Shown: positions 10,935 through 31,359 of the stretch, piece after piece | Numbering within the stretch: the first letter of the stretch is position 1 | Layout of the letters: each line of letters begins with the position of its first letter | Assembly (NCBI GenBank): GCA_039619475.1 | Contig: CM077116.1 | Span: 296,898,464-296,962,463 of the forward strand | Source of the DNA: Icerya purchasi | Lineage: Eukaryota; Arthropoda; Insecta; Hemiptera; Monophlebidae | DNA length: 64,000 bases | Reading direction: 5' to 3' | Notes under the pieces: generated by a model | What the model was told of the DNA's origin: nothing | Databases searched by the model: none | Seen by the model: the letters and a program-made list of their open reading frames with translations, nothing else | Program-made: the position numbers and the translations under genes

Positions 10935-11290
10935 TTTCTTTCTTTCTTTTCTTTTTTTTCTTTTTTTTTTTTTTTAGATCACTTTTAGCTCATCAACCAG
11001 CTTTAGCCAGAAACAATTAGATAGCAAAAGAATGAATTACATCTTCATACGATATCAAATGTTGTTAATAGGAAGAAACAATGGCTGGAAAAATAAATGT
11101 GTGGAGATGGAGAAGACAGAATATAAAAGGCGCAATACAGGGTAGGAAGATCATGTGTCAGTAAACTGAAATAGAACGTAGTAGAACGCTCAACAGAAAG
11201 AGATGGACACTTAATCCTTGTTTGAGTGGAAAGGACAATAAGGAGTGGGAAATAATAAAAAACAAAAACGATAGGAAGATTCGCTAAAAC
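10935..11290 (-). mobile_element. LINE family A 3' fragment, degraded
   Basis: T-rich tract to about 10976, then on the minus strand codons CPSLSVERST, CAFYILSSPSPH and preceding IVLSTQTR, matching the C-terminal tail of LINE A (CSSLSSERN, SASYILALPSS in the copy at 34.6-34.8 kb). Confidence 0.7.
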
Positions 11291-11651
11291 GTAGACTGTC
11301 CGTGTTCGTTGGCGTAGCAAAAATCTCTGGAGAATAATACTAATTTAAGCTCCAGACTAGTCGGTTCATAGCGGTTGGTTCGATGATAGCTGGCCATCTG
11401 AAAGTTGCAACACAAACCGAATACCGCCCTCGCAACGTAAATACGAGCATTTTCACGCTACTATGATGATAATCGAGTAGCACTTTTTGTTCCTTTAAAA
11501 TCTTCACGAGATGGCAAAACTAATTACTTTTAGAAAGATATCGATTTCGTTTTAATGTTTTCTTCTCTTTAATTTCGTCATCGCAAACTTTACAGATTAC
11601 CGAAGCGCAAAACGATTCCTAAGCGACAATTTAAAACATTTTCACGTTCTC
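11291..11651 (+). other. Region upstream of gustatory receptor gene
   Basis: No repeat or coding sequence is recognised. It should hold the promoter and 5' leader of the receptor gene, but I see no clear TATA box or initiator, so no site is called. Confidence 0.4.
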
Positions 11652-12563
11652 ATGAAATTGACAGGATTGCTAGCACCGGAAGAGGGCTATTTCAGATTTT
11701 CACTGCTGCAATGGATGGTCAAGTACGTCTACCGTAGTCTAGTTATCGCGGTCAGTCTTTGGGCTACGGTGACGTACATCGAGCGTATATTTGTGCTGCA
11801 GTCTGCAACGTCGGTGACTAAAATATCGTATTTTGTTCAAATGATCGGCGTTATAATTACATTCGTGACGGTAGTGCCGAGTTCCATGGTTACCAGCGAT
11901 TCCTATCGGAGGGCGATAATCGATTTTGACAATATCGCGAAAAGAATGAATCAGCTGTTATATCTCGATTTACGGAAAAATACTCGACTAACCGAAATAC
12001 TATTCATAATTACCATGCTGCACACGCTGGCCCGAGCTAGCTGCGCCGTGGTAACGAAAAAAATAAACGCGCTCCAATGTTTTTACGCGATTCACTTCTG
12101 GCTAATGTCAACGACGGTCGATTTTAATTTAGAAATGACGTTTCGCTTGATAAGTCAGTACTTTAACAGTATGAACAACTACCTGATGCAGCTGAAAAGA
12201 CGAAGTAAACGCACTGAAATCAGCCGCTGTCAACGAGCACGACGATATCGGTCTCGATTGATCTTCGATAAAACTCGTTCATCGTCCACGAAAGAAAAAT
12301 GGAAATACTTCGCCACCGCCTACACAGATCTAATCGAGTACACGGAGAACATGAACAAAATTCTATCAGTTCAGTTGCTAGCGTTCGTCGTTGTTCGATT
12401 TTTCTTCTTCACTAGTCAACTGCACATTTTGTACAATATATTATTCAACAGTCTCGGTGAGGTGCAACTTTACAATTTCCGATTGGTCGAAATGTGCAGT
12501 ACGATCATATACCTTTCCAGAATAATATTTCTTACGCAACCGGCTGCAGATATTACGTGCCAG
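11652..12563 (+). CDS. Gustatory receptor, exon 1 (TM1-TM6)
   Basis: 304 codons from ATG 11652 to CAG 12561-12563, followed by the strong donor GTAAGT. The product would be a seven-transmembrane ligand-gated chemoreceptor (7tm_7 family) in the dendritic membrane of sensory neurons. Hydrophobic segments fall at residues about 28-46, 58-76, 114-134, 143-162, 238-262 and 276-296. A long basic loop around residues 181-215 lies between TM4 and TM5. The block YTDLIEYTENMNKIL (224-238) is shared with the second receptor at 58351 (YTDFIEITEQFNDLL). The exon ends ITCQ, where the second receptor has AVCQ. No stop or frameshift is present. The ligand cannot be predicted. Confidence 0.88.
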
Positions 12564-13289
12564 GTAAGTTGCGACATTTCGGAACACTTATTAATACGGA
12601 GCGCGAATTTAATTTCTCGTTTAAAATTTTACACTCGCTGAACAGCTCGATAATAAAACGATTCGCTCTTAGTGATTATGTTAACACATTTCCATCGTCC
12701 GTTCAATGTTCGAGATGTGCGCCGGTCTTCCGAACGATATGTACGCGCAGAAAGCTTCGTTAAAAATTACCGGACGAAAAAACGTCTGTAAAAAAATGAT
12801 TAAACGAGCGCGTCTCAATATGTTGTCGTAGAAATTGTCGGGTGTTAAGTAATTAAATTGCTGGAAGCCAAATAAATTGAAAATAAACGATGTACTTGAA
12901 AAAGTACGAATAAACGAAAGCCTTGAAAAGGGCTATTTCAAGAATTTAAGGGAAAAATGGAGATATAACAAATCTAAAAATGCAGAAATTAGAAAAGAAA
13001 ACAGCGAAGGGAGGAATAAGAAAAAGAAGTGATAAAAGACGAGAGAATATAGAAAAATCAAAACAATAACGAGTTATAAAAATCGAAAAAATACGCATTA
13101 CAGCGAAACACACGAACGAATCGAAGTTCGACTACATAACACAATCTAGTGCAATGCGACGATCATCAACAAATGGTAGGGAATTCAGTGACAATGAACA
13201 ACAGCATAATGTTACCCACTTCCGCTGTACATTACATCAAACATAATTTATTAGACACGAATCTAAAATGCGAGATTGCATTATAGATG
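12564..13289 (+). other. Intron 1, first part
   Basis: Donor GTAAGT at 12564. The stretch up to the BEL/Pao remnant shows no repeat family or coding sequence that I recognise. The exon-1 frame runs on to 12641 without meaning. Confidence 0.6.
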
Positions 13290-13488
13290 CTAAATAGGTT
13301 CATCCATAGGTGAAGGAACCAGCGAATTGATGGTTCTGATTTTCACTGAGTTGCCTACACGGATTGCCCATACCGTCGGGCAGCAACTCCTCCTTAAGCA
13401 GTACAACGTCTGCCATTTTCGAATTCAAGATCCAGTTCTGCCAAATGTTGCGGGTTTGTAACTGAGCCAAATAATCTTTACTCTAAAT

Positions 13489-14061
13489 CTACCAGAACGA
13501 GTTGATTCGGCTCTGCAACTCCTCGTACCTCCTATAAGTAGGCATTGGGAAATCATCAAACTCAGTCATCGCCTCACAAGCATCACCGATAAGAAAATGT
13601 CCTAGAGTGATCACTTCCACACCTTCAGACACAGGCCTAGTACACAACGGTCGGGAGCTCAAAATGGCTTCAATTTTGACAAAGACTGTAGTGTAATCCT
13701 CAAAATCCAGCACTGCACCTTTCAACACTTGAACCAAGTGATGCTTTGCTGACTTCACAGTAGCCTCCCATATTCTGCCACGATGCGGTGAGCGTGGTGG
13801 TGAGAATCTCCAATCGATATTCTCCACAGAAGCAAACTCCGAAGCCCGAGTAACCACTTCCTTCAACCAATTGTTAACCCTCACAAAGTTAGTAGCATTA
13901 TCAAAGTGGACGATGGACGGACGTCCACGACGAGCAATAGACCTTTGGAAACACTTGACGAAACCTTCTGCAGATAATGAGGACACAACGTCAAGATGAA
14001 CTGCTTTAGTGGCAAAACAAACGAATACCGCCTTTGCTGATATTCCTCCGGGAAAGCGCAT
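13489..14061 (-). pseudogene. BEL/Pao integrase core
   Basis: An open frame of 190 codons. It shows the BEL/Pao integrase pattern FVCFATKAVHLDVVS, then a HFDNATNF motif (DNxTNF with the second catalytic aspartate) and WRFSPPRSPH, followed by the region bearing the glutamate (RIWEATVKSAKHHL). Integrase would join element cDNA to host DNA. The C-terminal part continues in another frame (ADVVLLKEELLPDG) to about 13300. The HHCC zinc region upstream is not readable. Confidence 0.85.
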
Positions 14062-14679
14062 TGTTGGACCTAGCGGAACAAGGCCGTATCAGACTGAGAA
14101 TAATCTTCATAATCGATACACTTGTGAAGCTCTACCTTTGATTACATGTACTCCGGGTAACGAGATGCCTTCCATCTGCGAACGAAGTTAAGTGTCCTGG
14201 CTATTGCCCTTCATAATTGATTGTAGGATGAAAACCTTTCGACAATACATGGATCCTAGAGGACGGCAGCCAACTATCTGAATAACGATGACTTTTTCAA
14301 TTCCGAATCATATGTTGCGTTGCTAATAATTTGGTCACTCGATGGGAAACTATCCTCGCTAGGGAGCAAAGGTCCATGCATCCATACGTCAGAATTCAGA
14401 AATGAGCTAACCAATTGGCCGCGACTACCAAGGTCATCAGGGTTTTGCTTCGTGCAGATATAATCCCACTATTCACTCGGTATATTTTAAATCATTTTCT
14501 TAACAGGATTGGATACAAAATTTTTCAAATCATCGGGCGGCCTGGACAACCATGCAAGAACGACTGCAGAATCGGTTAATGCACGAGTAGGCTCCACTTG
14601 TAAAATTTAGCTGACGTTCGATAACAATTCCGATAGTAGCAATGCGGCTTGTAATTTCACTTGCGGTATTGTTAATTCC

Positions 14680-15592
14680 TTAATGGGCGCCACCCATGCC
14701 TTGGCACAAACAAAAGACGTTGATACACACACCGCCTGTGTCATCCCGACATTTCAAGTATACTACCATGCAATAAGCTTTTTTGGAAGCATCAGAGAAT
14801 CCTATTAGCTCCTTGGAAACGAGGCCCTCGCAGTCTGAATAGGTGCAATTCACGCGGAATTTGTCAATAGACGCCAATTCTGCTGTATAGCCGCGAAACT
14901 CGTTTGCTAACTGATTGGAAATAGGATCGTCCCACTGTAGTCCTTCTTACAGAGAACAAACCCCGCCGATTCCAGTGTAGTATGAATTACACTTTGTAGC
15001 TGTAAAGCCTCCTCCACTGTATCAGCACCAGACAGAATATCGTTCACATAGAAATCAGACACTATCGCCTTGGCTGCTGGCGGGAAGGATTACTCTATCG
15101 ATCGACTGAGAATATCGAGGCACTTAGTCGCCAAATAGGAAGCTGTTTTGGTACCATACGTAACGGTGTTCAAAGTATAATCCAATATTTTTCCTGAGGG
15201 GTATGGACGCTATAGAATCCGCTGCCAAATGCAATCTATCGGGTGGACTAATATATACAGCGATACATTTTCACCACATCAGTTGAAAAATCTATTTGGT
15301 GGTTGCGAAACAGCAAAAGGATGTAAAACAGCTCGAGCTGCAACACCGGCTCTTTCATTAGGTTATCTTTTAATGACAGGTCACTTTCAGTTTTAGCGCT
15401 AGCGTTAAAAATTACTTTCAATTTAGTAGTAGCACTGCTCAGGTGTGAAACAGCCCGATGCGGGAGGTAATATGCAGCGTATGGATCATCTCGATGCATT
15501 TTGGACATATGCCCTAGAAACTCACACTCCCGCATAGATTCCCAATATGATTCTTGGGTGCTCTTTTCACGTCTCCTTTCAGAACTTACCAA
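14680..15592 (-). pseudogene. BEL/Pao reverse transcriptase and RNase H remnants
   Basis: 15592-15248 holds the start of the reverse transcriptase (YYLPHRAVSHLSS, TKLKVIFNASAKT, FSTDVVKMYR). The catalytic box is at 15050-15033 and reads YVND instead of YVDD, so the first aspartate is replaced. 14877-14680 holds the RNase H-like start (ELIGFSDASKKAYCMVVYL). Frames change several times between these blocks, so no protein can be made. Confidence 0.75.
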
Positions 15593-15766
15593 ATTGTCCA
15601 GAGCTCGTGCTCAATTGTTTTCTAGTCTCTTGGGACTCATCTTGAAGGAAAGCTTGACAACGAATTAACCGTTTGACTAGCGGTTATATGATTTTTCAAA
15701 GCGATGTTCGCACTCGCTTTTCTCCTTAATGGCGAGGGAGGCAAAGCTAGCTACTCTTCGATCATC

Positions 15767-15968
15767 CAAAATTACTTTTTTTTTTAATTATGATAAAAAT
15801 AAACTTTAACACTTTTACACTTTTGTAACAATTATATAATTTTTTGGGTTTTAAAAAATTATATAACTGTTACAAAAGTGTAAAAGTGTTAAAGTTTATT
15901 TTTATCATAATTTTAAAAAAAATGTTAACAATGAGTAATAATAACAAATACAGTGACAAAATTACTTT
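15767..15968. mobile_element. Palindromic insertion in BEL/Pao with 12 bp direct repeat
   Basis: CAAAATTACTTT occurs at 15767-15778 and again at 15957-15968. Between them lie two 60 bp arms, 15786-15845 and 15853-15912, that are inverted copies with one mismatch and a 7 bp loop. The arms are A/T-rich and non-coding. The flanking direct repeat has the form of a target-site duplication. The superfamily is unknown. Confidence 0.75.
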
Positions 15969-16215
15969 AGTTGCTCGTCGATTTCTACTGTAGATACTCC
16001 AGAATAGCTCTCAGTTATTTTCCACATCAATCTTCGCCATGCCGGAGAATTTTCCCAACACCGTTCATCCAAAGTAGTGCCGCGTAAAGTCAAAGTACCC
16101 ACACTCGTTAGGTGCGATTAAGGACGCAGAAATCATAATATTCCGCTCCCAGTAGAATATCAATCCCAGGAATATTAACCGAATCCTACCGAAACACGCT
16201 ATCCACAAGTATAAT

Positions 16216-16455
16216 CTATTTTAAATGCCGGAACTCATTTTCAAGCCCCAAGCTATCGAGCTTATAGGCTATCGCCGAGGCTGGAATAACGTCAGTGGAA
16301 ATACTCAATGAAAACGAAGAGAAGCGCGATCCTAATTTTAACGAACAATAGAACACAGGCGACAAGGCACTGTTACCTACTCCTTTTATGGAATGCTTGC
16401 CGCTTAATTTTTCAGTCGGAAATTTGAACTTATTAACGAACGAATCGGTGATCAA
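16216..16455 (-). pseudogene. BEL/Pao aspartic protease region remnant
   Basis: A frame of 79 codons directly overlapping the 3' end of the zinc-knuckle frame. It resembles the retropepsin-like domain between knuckles and reverse transcriptase (IKGVGNSALSP, SISTDVIPASAIAYKLDS). The catalytic DTG-type motif is expected just upstream (around FDSCSQST, 16478-16455 in a neighbouring frame). Confidence 0.6.
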
Positions 16456-16868
16456 TGTAGACTGAGAACAGGAGTCGAATAAAATTCTCGCGAACCCCTG
16501 AATCTTACTAAGGCAGAAGGCAGCGCAATTTGTTTAAAATTGTCCGAAGTGTGCAAACTCGATAAACTCGCGGCAGCCACCTCAGGCTCAGAAGAATTGC
16601 TTTTTTCACTCCTCGATTGCGACGGGTACGATTGCGGGGATTCATCAAAATGTAAAAATGAATGGTGCACCTTATTACAGACGCGACAGGAGGAGAATGT
16701 ACAATCGGCCGCGGCGTGCGATTTAGCGAAAAACTTCAAACAGCGCTGATCATTTTTGATATCTTCGTATCGCCGGGTTGGATTCATCTTTTTGAATTTG
16801 TCGCAATCGATTAGTCCATGCCGATCGTCACATACCGGGCAACCCGGCTTGTTTGCAACGAAATACAA
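16452..16868 (-). pseudogene. BEL/Pao gag C-terminus with zinc knuckles
   Basis: 138 codons with cysteine/histidine clusters CPVCDDRHGLIDC, CLKFFAKSHAAADC and CRVCNKVHHSFLH, typical of the nucleic-acid-binding knuckles at the end of BEL/Pao gag. A serine-rich linker follows, then the protease region. Confidence 0.8.
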
Positions 16869-16924
16869 TTTTTTAACCCGGAACGGGCTTAATAATTAGC
16901 TTATCAACGTTTTGCGATTCGATA

Positions 16925-17825
16925 TTGACCGCGCAAATTTCTAGAAATTTTTTTAATGACGCAAACGACGGAAATTTATCGTTACTCGTTATGAAGTTTT
17001 CGAAATCGATTTCAGATTTATTGTCCAATTTAGTCAAAACGAAATATGAGATAATTTTATCCCATTTGTCCGCATTCTCGCGCAGACTTTTAAGCCTTTT
17101 AAAGGTAAATCGACTTTATCAATAAGATCGCGCAAACCGGCTTCGGTATTAATTTTATTTATCGAAAATAAATTGCCTAAATGCGTGCGTATAATTGTGA
17201 TTGTTGGCGTAGCGCGACGTAACCCGATCCCAAGCTTCCGAATAGCCTTCATCTGACAGCTGAATATCGCGTATCAAATCGGACGCGTCAGTGCTCAGAC
17301 TCTGTTTCAGATAGTACAATTTTTGTACATTAAGTATCGAGCTCTCGAAATGGACTAAATTTTCGAATAATAACGCTTTAAAATCGATAAATTTAGTAAT
17401 ATCGCCGTCGAATTTTGGAATCGCGATTTTCGGCAATTTAGTGGATAGATTAGGATTTTCGACGAGGCTATTCGAAAGCGATGCTTTAATTAAGGAATTA
17501 CGATTACTTTTATTCTCCAACTTACCACAAACTCGATTAATTTTAGCTGCCGTACTTTTAACAATGTCCTGGATCCCGATTTCCACCTCCATCACCTCTT
17601 CTTCTTCCTTATCCAAATCAGCAGATTCGCTAGCACTTAAGTTTTCGCAAATGTTTCGGATGATGCCATTGAATTTACTTTTTAATTCCATTAGCTCATT
17701 GCCAGCTGTTCATAAATTTCCCCATCGCAGTGACTTGAACAGATTCGATCAACTCCTTCGACGAAACGAGAAATACGTCGTTTAATAATGCGCAACTTTC
17801 GTTCTAACTTCTGTACCGGCGACAT
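16925..17825 (-). pseudogene. BEL/Pao gag N-terminal part
   Basis: A likely start ATG lies at 17825-17823. The first frame stops near 17692 and continues in the frame 17691-17155. Capsid-like codons such as LPKIAIPKFDGDITKF and LIRDIQLSDEGYSEAWD match the DUF1759-type gag region of BEL/Pao. A further frameshift near 17160-17250 leads to 17252-17034. Gag would form the particle that packages the element RNA. Confidence 0.75.
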
Positions 17826-18002
17826 TTCCGGAAGTTTTTACTTTAATGAAAACAAAACAAAAGAATACAAACATTGCAAATAACTTGCCAAATAAATATT
17901 CACGTACTCATTGGATTTATTTAGCTATCCGGCCCGGAGGACCAAAAATATGTTAAGTAATTGGATCGCACCTTAAACGACCATGCTCCGCCATCATACC
18001 TA

Positions 18003-18033
18003 TATATATATATATTTATATATATATATATAT
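18003..18033. repeat. TA dinucleotide run
   Basis: Imperfect (TA)n between about 18003 and 18033. Confidence 0.8.
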
Positions 18034-18309
18034 CCTATCTTCCGACAGCGGTATTCAGGTTAAAAGAACCTTCTGTGAACCCTAGTCCGCATCTGCCTTG
18101 TACTAGGCAAGTATTAAGGATAAAATTATTGTCTTTCTTTTACCAAAATCTAAATCTAAATTTCATATACGCAACTCCGTCTCCCTCTAACAATATTGAA
18201 ACACAGTTAGAAGGAAAAACAAAGTTTAACGTTTTCCTATTATTAGTTTAATTTCAGCCATCTAACCTCCTCAACCGCTAATTCAACTTTTATTTTTCTC
18301 TTCTAAATA

Positions 18310-18542
18310 CAGGGTGCGGCAGCGTAACTTCCTTTTTTAAAATGCGCCACTTTTTTTCTATTAATTTTTTTAAAGAAATAATAACAGAAAATCGAAATAC
18401 ATACTCTAGATCCCCCATTGGGGCAATATCTATACTTCTTCTCTTGCAGTTTTATTTCGATTTTCTGTTATTATTTCTTTAAAAAATTTAGTAGAAAAAA
18501 AGTGGCGTATTTTAAAAAAGGGTGTTATGCTGCCGCACCCTG
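18310..18542. mobile_element. Mariner-like MITE with ~92 bp terminal inverted repeats
   Basis: The ends read CAGGGTGCGGCAGC on both strands and are flanked by TA (18308-18309 and 18543-18544). Each arm is about 92 bp: left 18310-18401, right from about 18451 to 18542, with only a few differences. The centre is about 50 bp with no coding sequence. The TA target and CAGGGTG ends are typical of Tc1/mariner-derived MITEs. Confidence 0.9.
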
Positions 18543-18914
18543 TACATATTTTTAAGGACTATCACTATCTTGCAACGATGCTCAAACTCGAAATTAATTT
18601 TTAGCGATATTGCATTTTGTTTTTCACGGGGACAGCGTTTCGCGCGGTTTATTTGCGTCCGATGCACGTTGATTAGATTGAGCAGTACTGAGCGGCGAGC
18701 AACTTATACGTAAAATCCTGTCTCATAAGGGTAGCTAGTAATAAGATGATATTCGTACTGTCTTTCGACTAGAAATTGTTCAATCATCACTACTCCGTTA
18801 CGTAAGAATCGAAATTAAAATTATTTAGTCTGATGTTGTACAGTTTTCTATCACTATGTAAATACTTTATTTCCATATGTTGTTGTTTACAAACCTAGAT
18901 GTTTAATGAATGTT

Positions 18915-19120
18915 TTTACATTTTATCTTCGGTTGTTATGCGTTTTGTCGGTTTTTCCCGTTTAGATTTTGTGTTCCTTTTATTATTTTTATTAATTTTT
19001 TTTTTTTTTTTTCCTTATGTTTTTATAATTTATCTATCTGTTGTTATGCGTTTTGTCGGTTTTTCCCGTTTACATTTTGGTTCCTTTTATTATTATTTTT
19101 TTTTTGTTTTTATATTTTTT
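18915..19120 (+). repeat. Two-copy tandem repeat of 108 bp
   Basis: ttgttatgcgttttgtcggt occurs at 18933 and 19041, followed in both by ttttcccgttta and a T-rich tract. A third, eroded start may lie at 19120. It sits directly upstream of the hammerhead at 19240. Confidence 0.75.
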
Positions 19121-19239
19121 CTATGTTACGTCGGTTTTCCTGTTTAGAGGTAGGTTATCTGTTTTGATTTGGGTTTTCCATGATTTCTGATTCTTATTTT
19201 AATGTTATTGTCGATCGCAATTTTCGCTCCGTTCTTCAA

Positions 19240-19287
19240 TTTGCTTCTGATGATGGCCAGTGTAAGCTGGTCGAAACGTTAAGCGAA
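19240..19287 (+). ncRNA. Hammerhead ribozyme motif, well-paired
   Basis: The core CTGATGA is at 19247-19253. Stem II pairs GGCCAG 19255-19260 with CTGGTC 19267-19272 (six pairs, one G-U). GAAACGTT 19273-19280 supplies the conserved GAA and a 2 bp stem III (A-C/G-T). Stem I pairs TTTGCTT 19240-19246 with AAGCGAA 19281-19287 (seven pairs, one G-U). Cleavage would be after T19280. The form matches small type I hammerheads of Penelope-like elements. The downstream AATAAA at 19286-19291 and surrounding sequence probably belong to such an element, but no coding part is present. Confidence 0.82.
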
Positions 19288-19330
19288 TAAATATCTTTTT
19301 CAAAACACAGTTGTTTCCGAAAATTATTTA

Positions 19331-20350
19331 TCATGAGTAATCACTGTGAAAGCTTTAAATTTTTAATTTTGAATAAAATACTTTTTTTTTGACATATATC
19401 TTATGGCTGGAGATCCGTCAAAAATTTGTGAAATGCTTTTTTTCGTGTCAAAAAATGTAACGCTTGTGACGATGCAACATCTCGTGGTTACATACAAAGA
19501 AATTCGTTATTTAGCATTTGTGGAAGATACGGTTTCTTATTCGCATTGTAAACATAGCTCAGTATCAGTCAAGATATCATCTACTGAACAAGTAAGACGC
19601 TTGTGTCGACAGGAAGAATGAGGCTGTATAGGATTGTGATTAATACTAGGATGAGAAATTTCGCGAGTTTCGAAAGAAGAAGGAAGAAGAAAAGAAAGAA
19701 CGCCGACAGATGTAAGCCGTATTATCAGAACAAGGAATTGAGTTGTTCATGGACCCAATTTGTTGAAATTAAATCAATTTTATAGCTGAACTCAGACGTG
19801 TGAAGATTCACTAAGTACCACGAAACTTCTTCACTACTCATTTCAATTGAACTTAACTTATACAGCCAGTTCTTTCAACTGTTCGGAGTAATGTTTGCCG
19901 AGATATTCGTCGCGGGGTTTAATAAGATCACTATCAAGTACACTGATGTCTTTGTCGGTTTTGTGAACATAATCCACAACGTAGGTAGCACAGCGGTATG
20001 GTTCTACAATGAATAGAATCATACTTGATTTTAGGCGACAGAACAGACACCTGCAATTTAACTTAGACTGCAGCCATAGACATGATTTATGGAGTTAAAT
20101 TAACACAAACTCGATACAAATGTGCAATAAGAAAAACTGATATATTATTATTATTTGTAAACTTATCCATAACTGAAAGCCGTTACATCAAGCATGCATT
20201 AAATTATCTGTAACAGCTGGTATGTATATCTAAACCGCTTAATACGGTTAGCTGCTTTCTTCCCGATGGTGCTTTGCCCAATATTTTTCCATTGACAGCC
20301 AAGCGAAATATGAGGTCGACCTGCATCCTTTGCTTTATATAAAAAGTAAA
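19331..20350. other. Intronic stretch without recognised feature
   Basis: Short frames at 19403-19621 and 19603-19785 have no recognisable domain and no homologous neighbour. I do not call them genes. Confidence 0.5.
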
Positions 20351-20354
20351 ATAA

Positions 20355-20530
20355 AGTGAGTTCCATACCCTTGATAGGGCGTCGGAATTGTGAAGTTAAG
20401 GTTCACAATGTACTAAGCCTAATGGATCTGATGAGAATATTGGGGCCAGTTCCTTTCTCTCGGCCGCCTTTACTTTCCCAAATTTCTCTGGTATCCAATT
20501 ATTTCAGGCTGGGTAAGCTTGGGAGCGACT
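20355..20530 (-). mobile_element. SINE fragment, same family as 43365-43635
   Basis: It shares ttccataccctt, gaagttaaggttca, aatgtactaagcc, tttctctggtatc and gcgactt blocks with 43365-43560 in the same order. The tRNA-like head present at 43.6 kb is missing. Confidence 0.7.
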
Positions 20531-20532
20531 TA

Positions 20533-20882
20533 CATTTCCTTATTTTCCTTCAAGTCAGACAATAAAACGGTTTGGTTAATCCGGTATGACGTAGTACCTC
20601 CACGTTTTTTATTTATTTTTTCCGTCCATTTCATTTTGTGCATCCGTCTGTACGTGCACATTTCAAACGCTTGTAGCTTTTTCTCTGCGTTTTTGTGAAT
20701 GCACATATTTCCATCGCGTAACGTACAACAGATCATACGTAACATGAAAGTAATTGTAGCCGCAGTTGGATTTTCATTCCTCTGTGCCGAAATATTCGTT
20801 CTAAATTATTAAACGCTCTCCGCGCCATACCGATTCTTATCCTGATTTCTTCGTCATTCCTTCCATCTTCTGTTATCGTATA
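20533..20882 (-). pseudogene. LINE reverse transcriptase C-terminal fragment
   Basis: In one minus frame (20878-20745) EIRIRIGMARRAFNNLERIF, and in another (20745-20530) KLQAFEMCTYRRMHKMKWT with ENKEM, correspond to the region after the palm of common insect endonuclease/reverse-transcriptase LINEs (EI..RI.MA..AF; LEAFEMW.YRR.L.I.WT). A frameshift joins the two. It is only a fragment. Confidence 0.75.
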
Positions 20883-21089
20883 TACAAATCATAAAATTAT
20901 CACAAAATTTATGTTCAGTTTAATCAATTGTTTCAACGTAAACTGCATTGTTGGAAAAATAAAAGCGTATACTACTACAACGTGTCGCGTGTTGTATATA
21001 GTAAAACTCACTGAATTAAACAAGTCAAGTCAAAATTTTTTGGCAAAATTGCTTTTATACCCGATCAGTCAAGTGTTTTACAATGCTTG

Positions 21090-30272
<9,183 letters not shown>

Positions 30273-30341
30273 GTTAATAAAACTCCAATAATAATTCATA
30301 AAATTCTGATGAAGGAAACAGCACCTCACTTAGAAAAAGAA
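30273..30341 (+). CDS. Gustatory receptor, exon 2
   Basis: 69 nt, 23 codons: VNKTPIIIHKIL then MKETAPHLEKE. It is bounded by acceptor AG (30271-30272) and donor GTAAGT (30342), and is phase 0 on both sides. NKTPIIIHKIL is the recognisable linker that follows TM6 in insect gustatory receptors (usually ..A.KT..I.HKIL). Placement after ITCQ of exon 1 keeps the family order, though a few residues usual before NKT are absent. Confidence 0.8.
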
Positions 30342-31359
30342 GTAAGTATTAATCAATGTACCTTTTTTTATTAAATTGTGATAACCAAGTAAAAGCAATA
30401 ATTTCTTTCGTGTTCGTTTTAAAAATTTACTTATTCACATTTATATTACACTTGTTAAAATGCGCATTTATGTTTGAATGCAGTCATTCCAAATAAATAC
30501 CATATTTTCATGAGAGTACTAATGATAAGATGTCAATTTATCACGATGCTTATGTATGTTTACACTTTCTCATTTGTTACGTTTTTTACTACAATGATTA
30601 TTTACCAATATGTGGTGTTTAATTTTATTTGGATGAAATAAATTGACACAACATATAATGACGTAGTCGGTAGGAATGTAAATAATACTCGTAATTTTTG
30701 ATTTTTTCAAGTTATATAAGTTATTACATAATTTCGTTTTAAAATAATCTTTTAGTGATATTATGTATGCCATTTATTCATACAACCAATATGACCTAAT
30801 TAAACACAACCAATATGACCTAATTAAACACAACCAATATGACCTAATTAAACAAACCTATACAAATTTTTCTTACAATTTCTACAAAATAGACATAATC
30901 TTACAACAGGAATTAATTACAAGTGTGCATATTGCATTGTCTCCTAAGGGAATATCGAGAATAATTTTTTTTTTTTAATTTAACGGTATGTTAGAATATT
31001 TCGATACATATACGGATATTTTTTCTGCTTATTTCGATGTACAAAATATGACATATAATCGTGGCGACAGTTTTATTGAACCTAAATTATTTTCTTTACT
31101 TGAAGATATTCTGTATTCATTAACGTTCTCTGATAAAAGTTTTGATAGACTAACGATATTATTAATAAATCATCTAAATTCCGTTCTTCTTATTATTCAT
31201 GCTCTCATTAATCAAAAGTAACTAAAAAAAAAAAACAATTCTGAAATTATAGCAGAATTAAGTAAATTAGTCGATCCATATGTAAATACAATGAACAACC
31301 GTAATCTACCATGTTACAACACGTTTTTTTTAATTATTTAAACTCCGAAATAATTTTAA
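30342..31359 (+). other. Intron 2, first part
   Basis: Apart from the 24 bp tandem repeat at 30783-30854, I recognise nothing. A 77-codon frame at 30988-31221 (ending HALINQK) and its eroded continuation to about 31340 match no family known to me. Confidence 0.5.
30783..30854 (+). repeat. Three tandem copies of a 24 bp unit
   Basis: Exact copies start at 30783, 30807 and 30831; the unit contains accaatatgacctaatta. It is a simple minisatellite. Confidence 0.93.

Larger units (their letters stand above)
13290..17825 (-). mobile_element. BEL/Pao LTR retrotransposon internal region, degraded
   Basis: On the minus strand the order is gag, zinc knuckles, aspartic protease region, reverse transcriptase, RNase H, integrase, which is the BEL/Pao gag-pol order. 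Many stops and frameshifts break it into short frames. I found no pair of direct repeats flanking it, so the LTRs are lost or too diverged to see. A palindromic element is inserted at 15779-15956. It lies antisense in intron 1 of the receptor gene. Confidence 0.88.

Noticed and set aside
12780..18300. LTRs of the BEL/Pao element
   Set aside because: I compared 12.8-13.3 kb with 17.85-18.3 kb by eye and found no direct repeat.
30783..30854. CRISPR-like array
   Set aside because: Units are directly adjacent with no spacers, and the DNA is eukaryotic.
30988..31221. 77-codon frame as a gene
   Set aside because: No recognised domain, no splice context, and it lies in intron 2 of the receptor gene.
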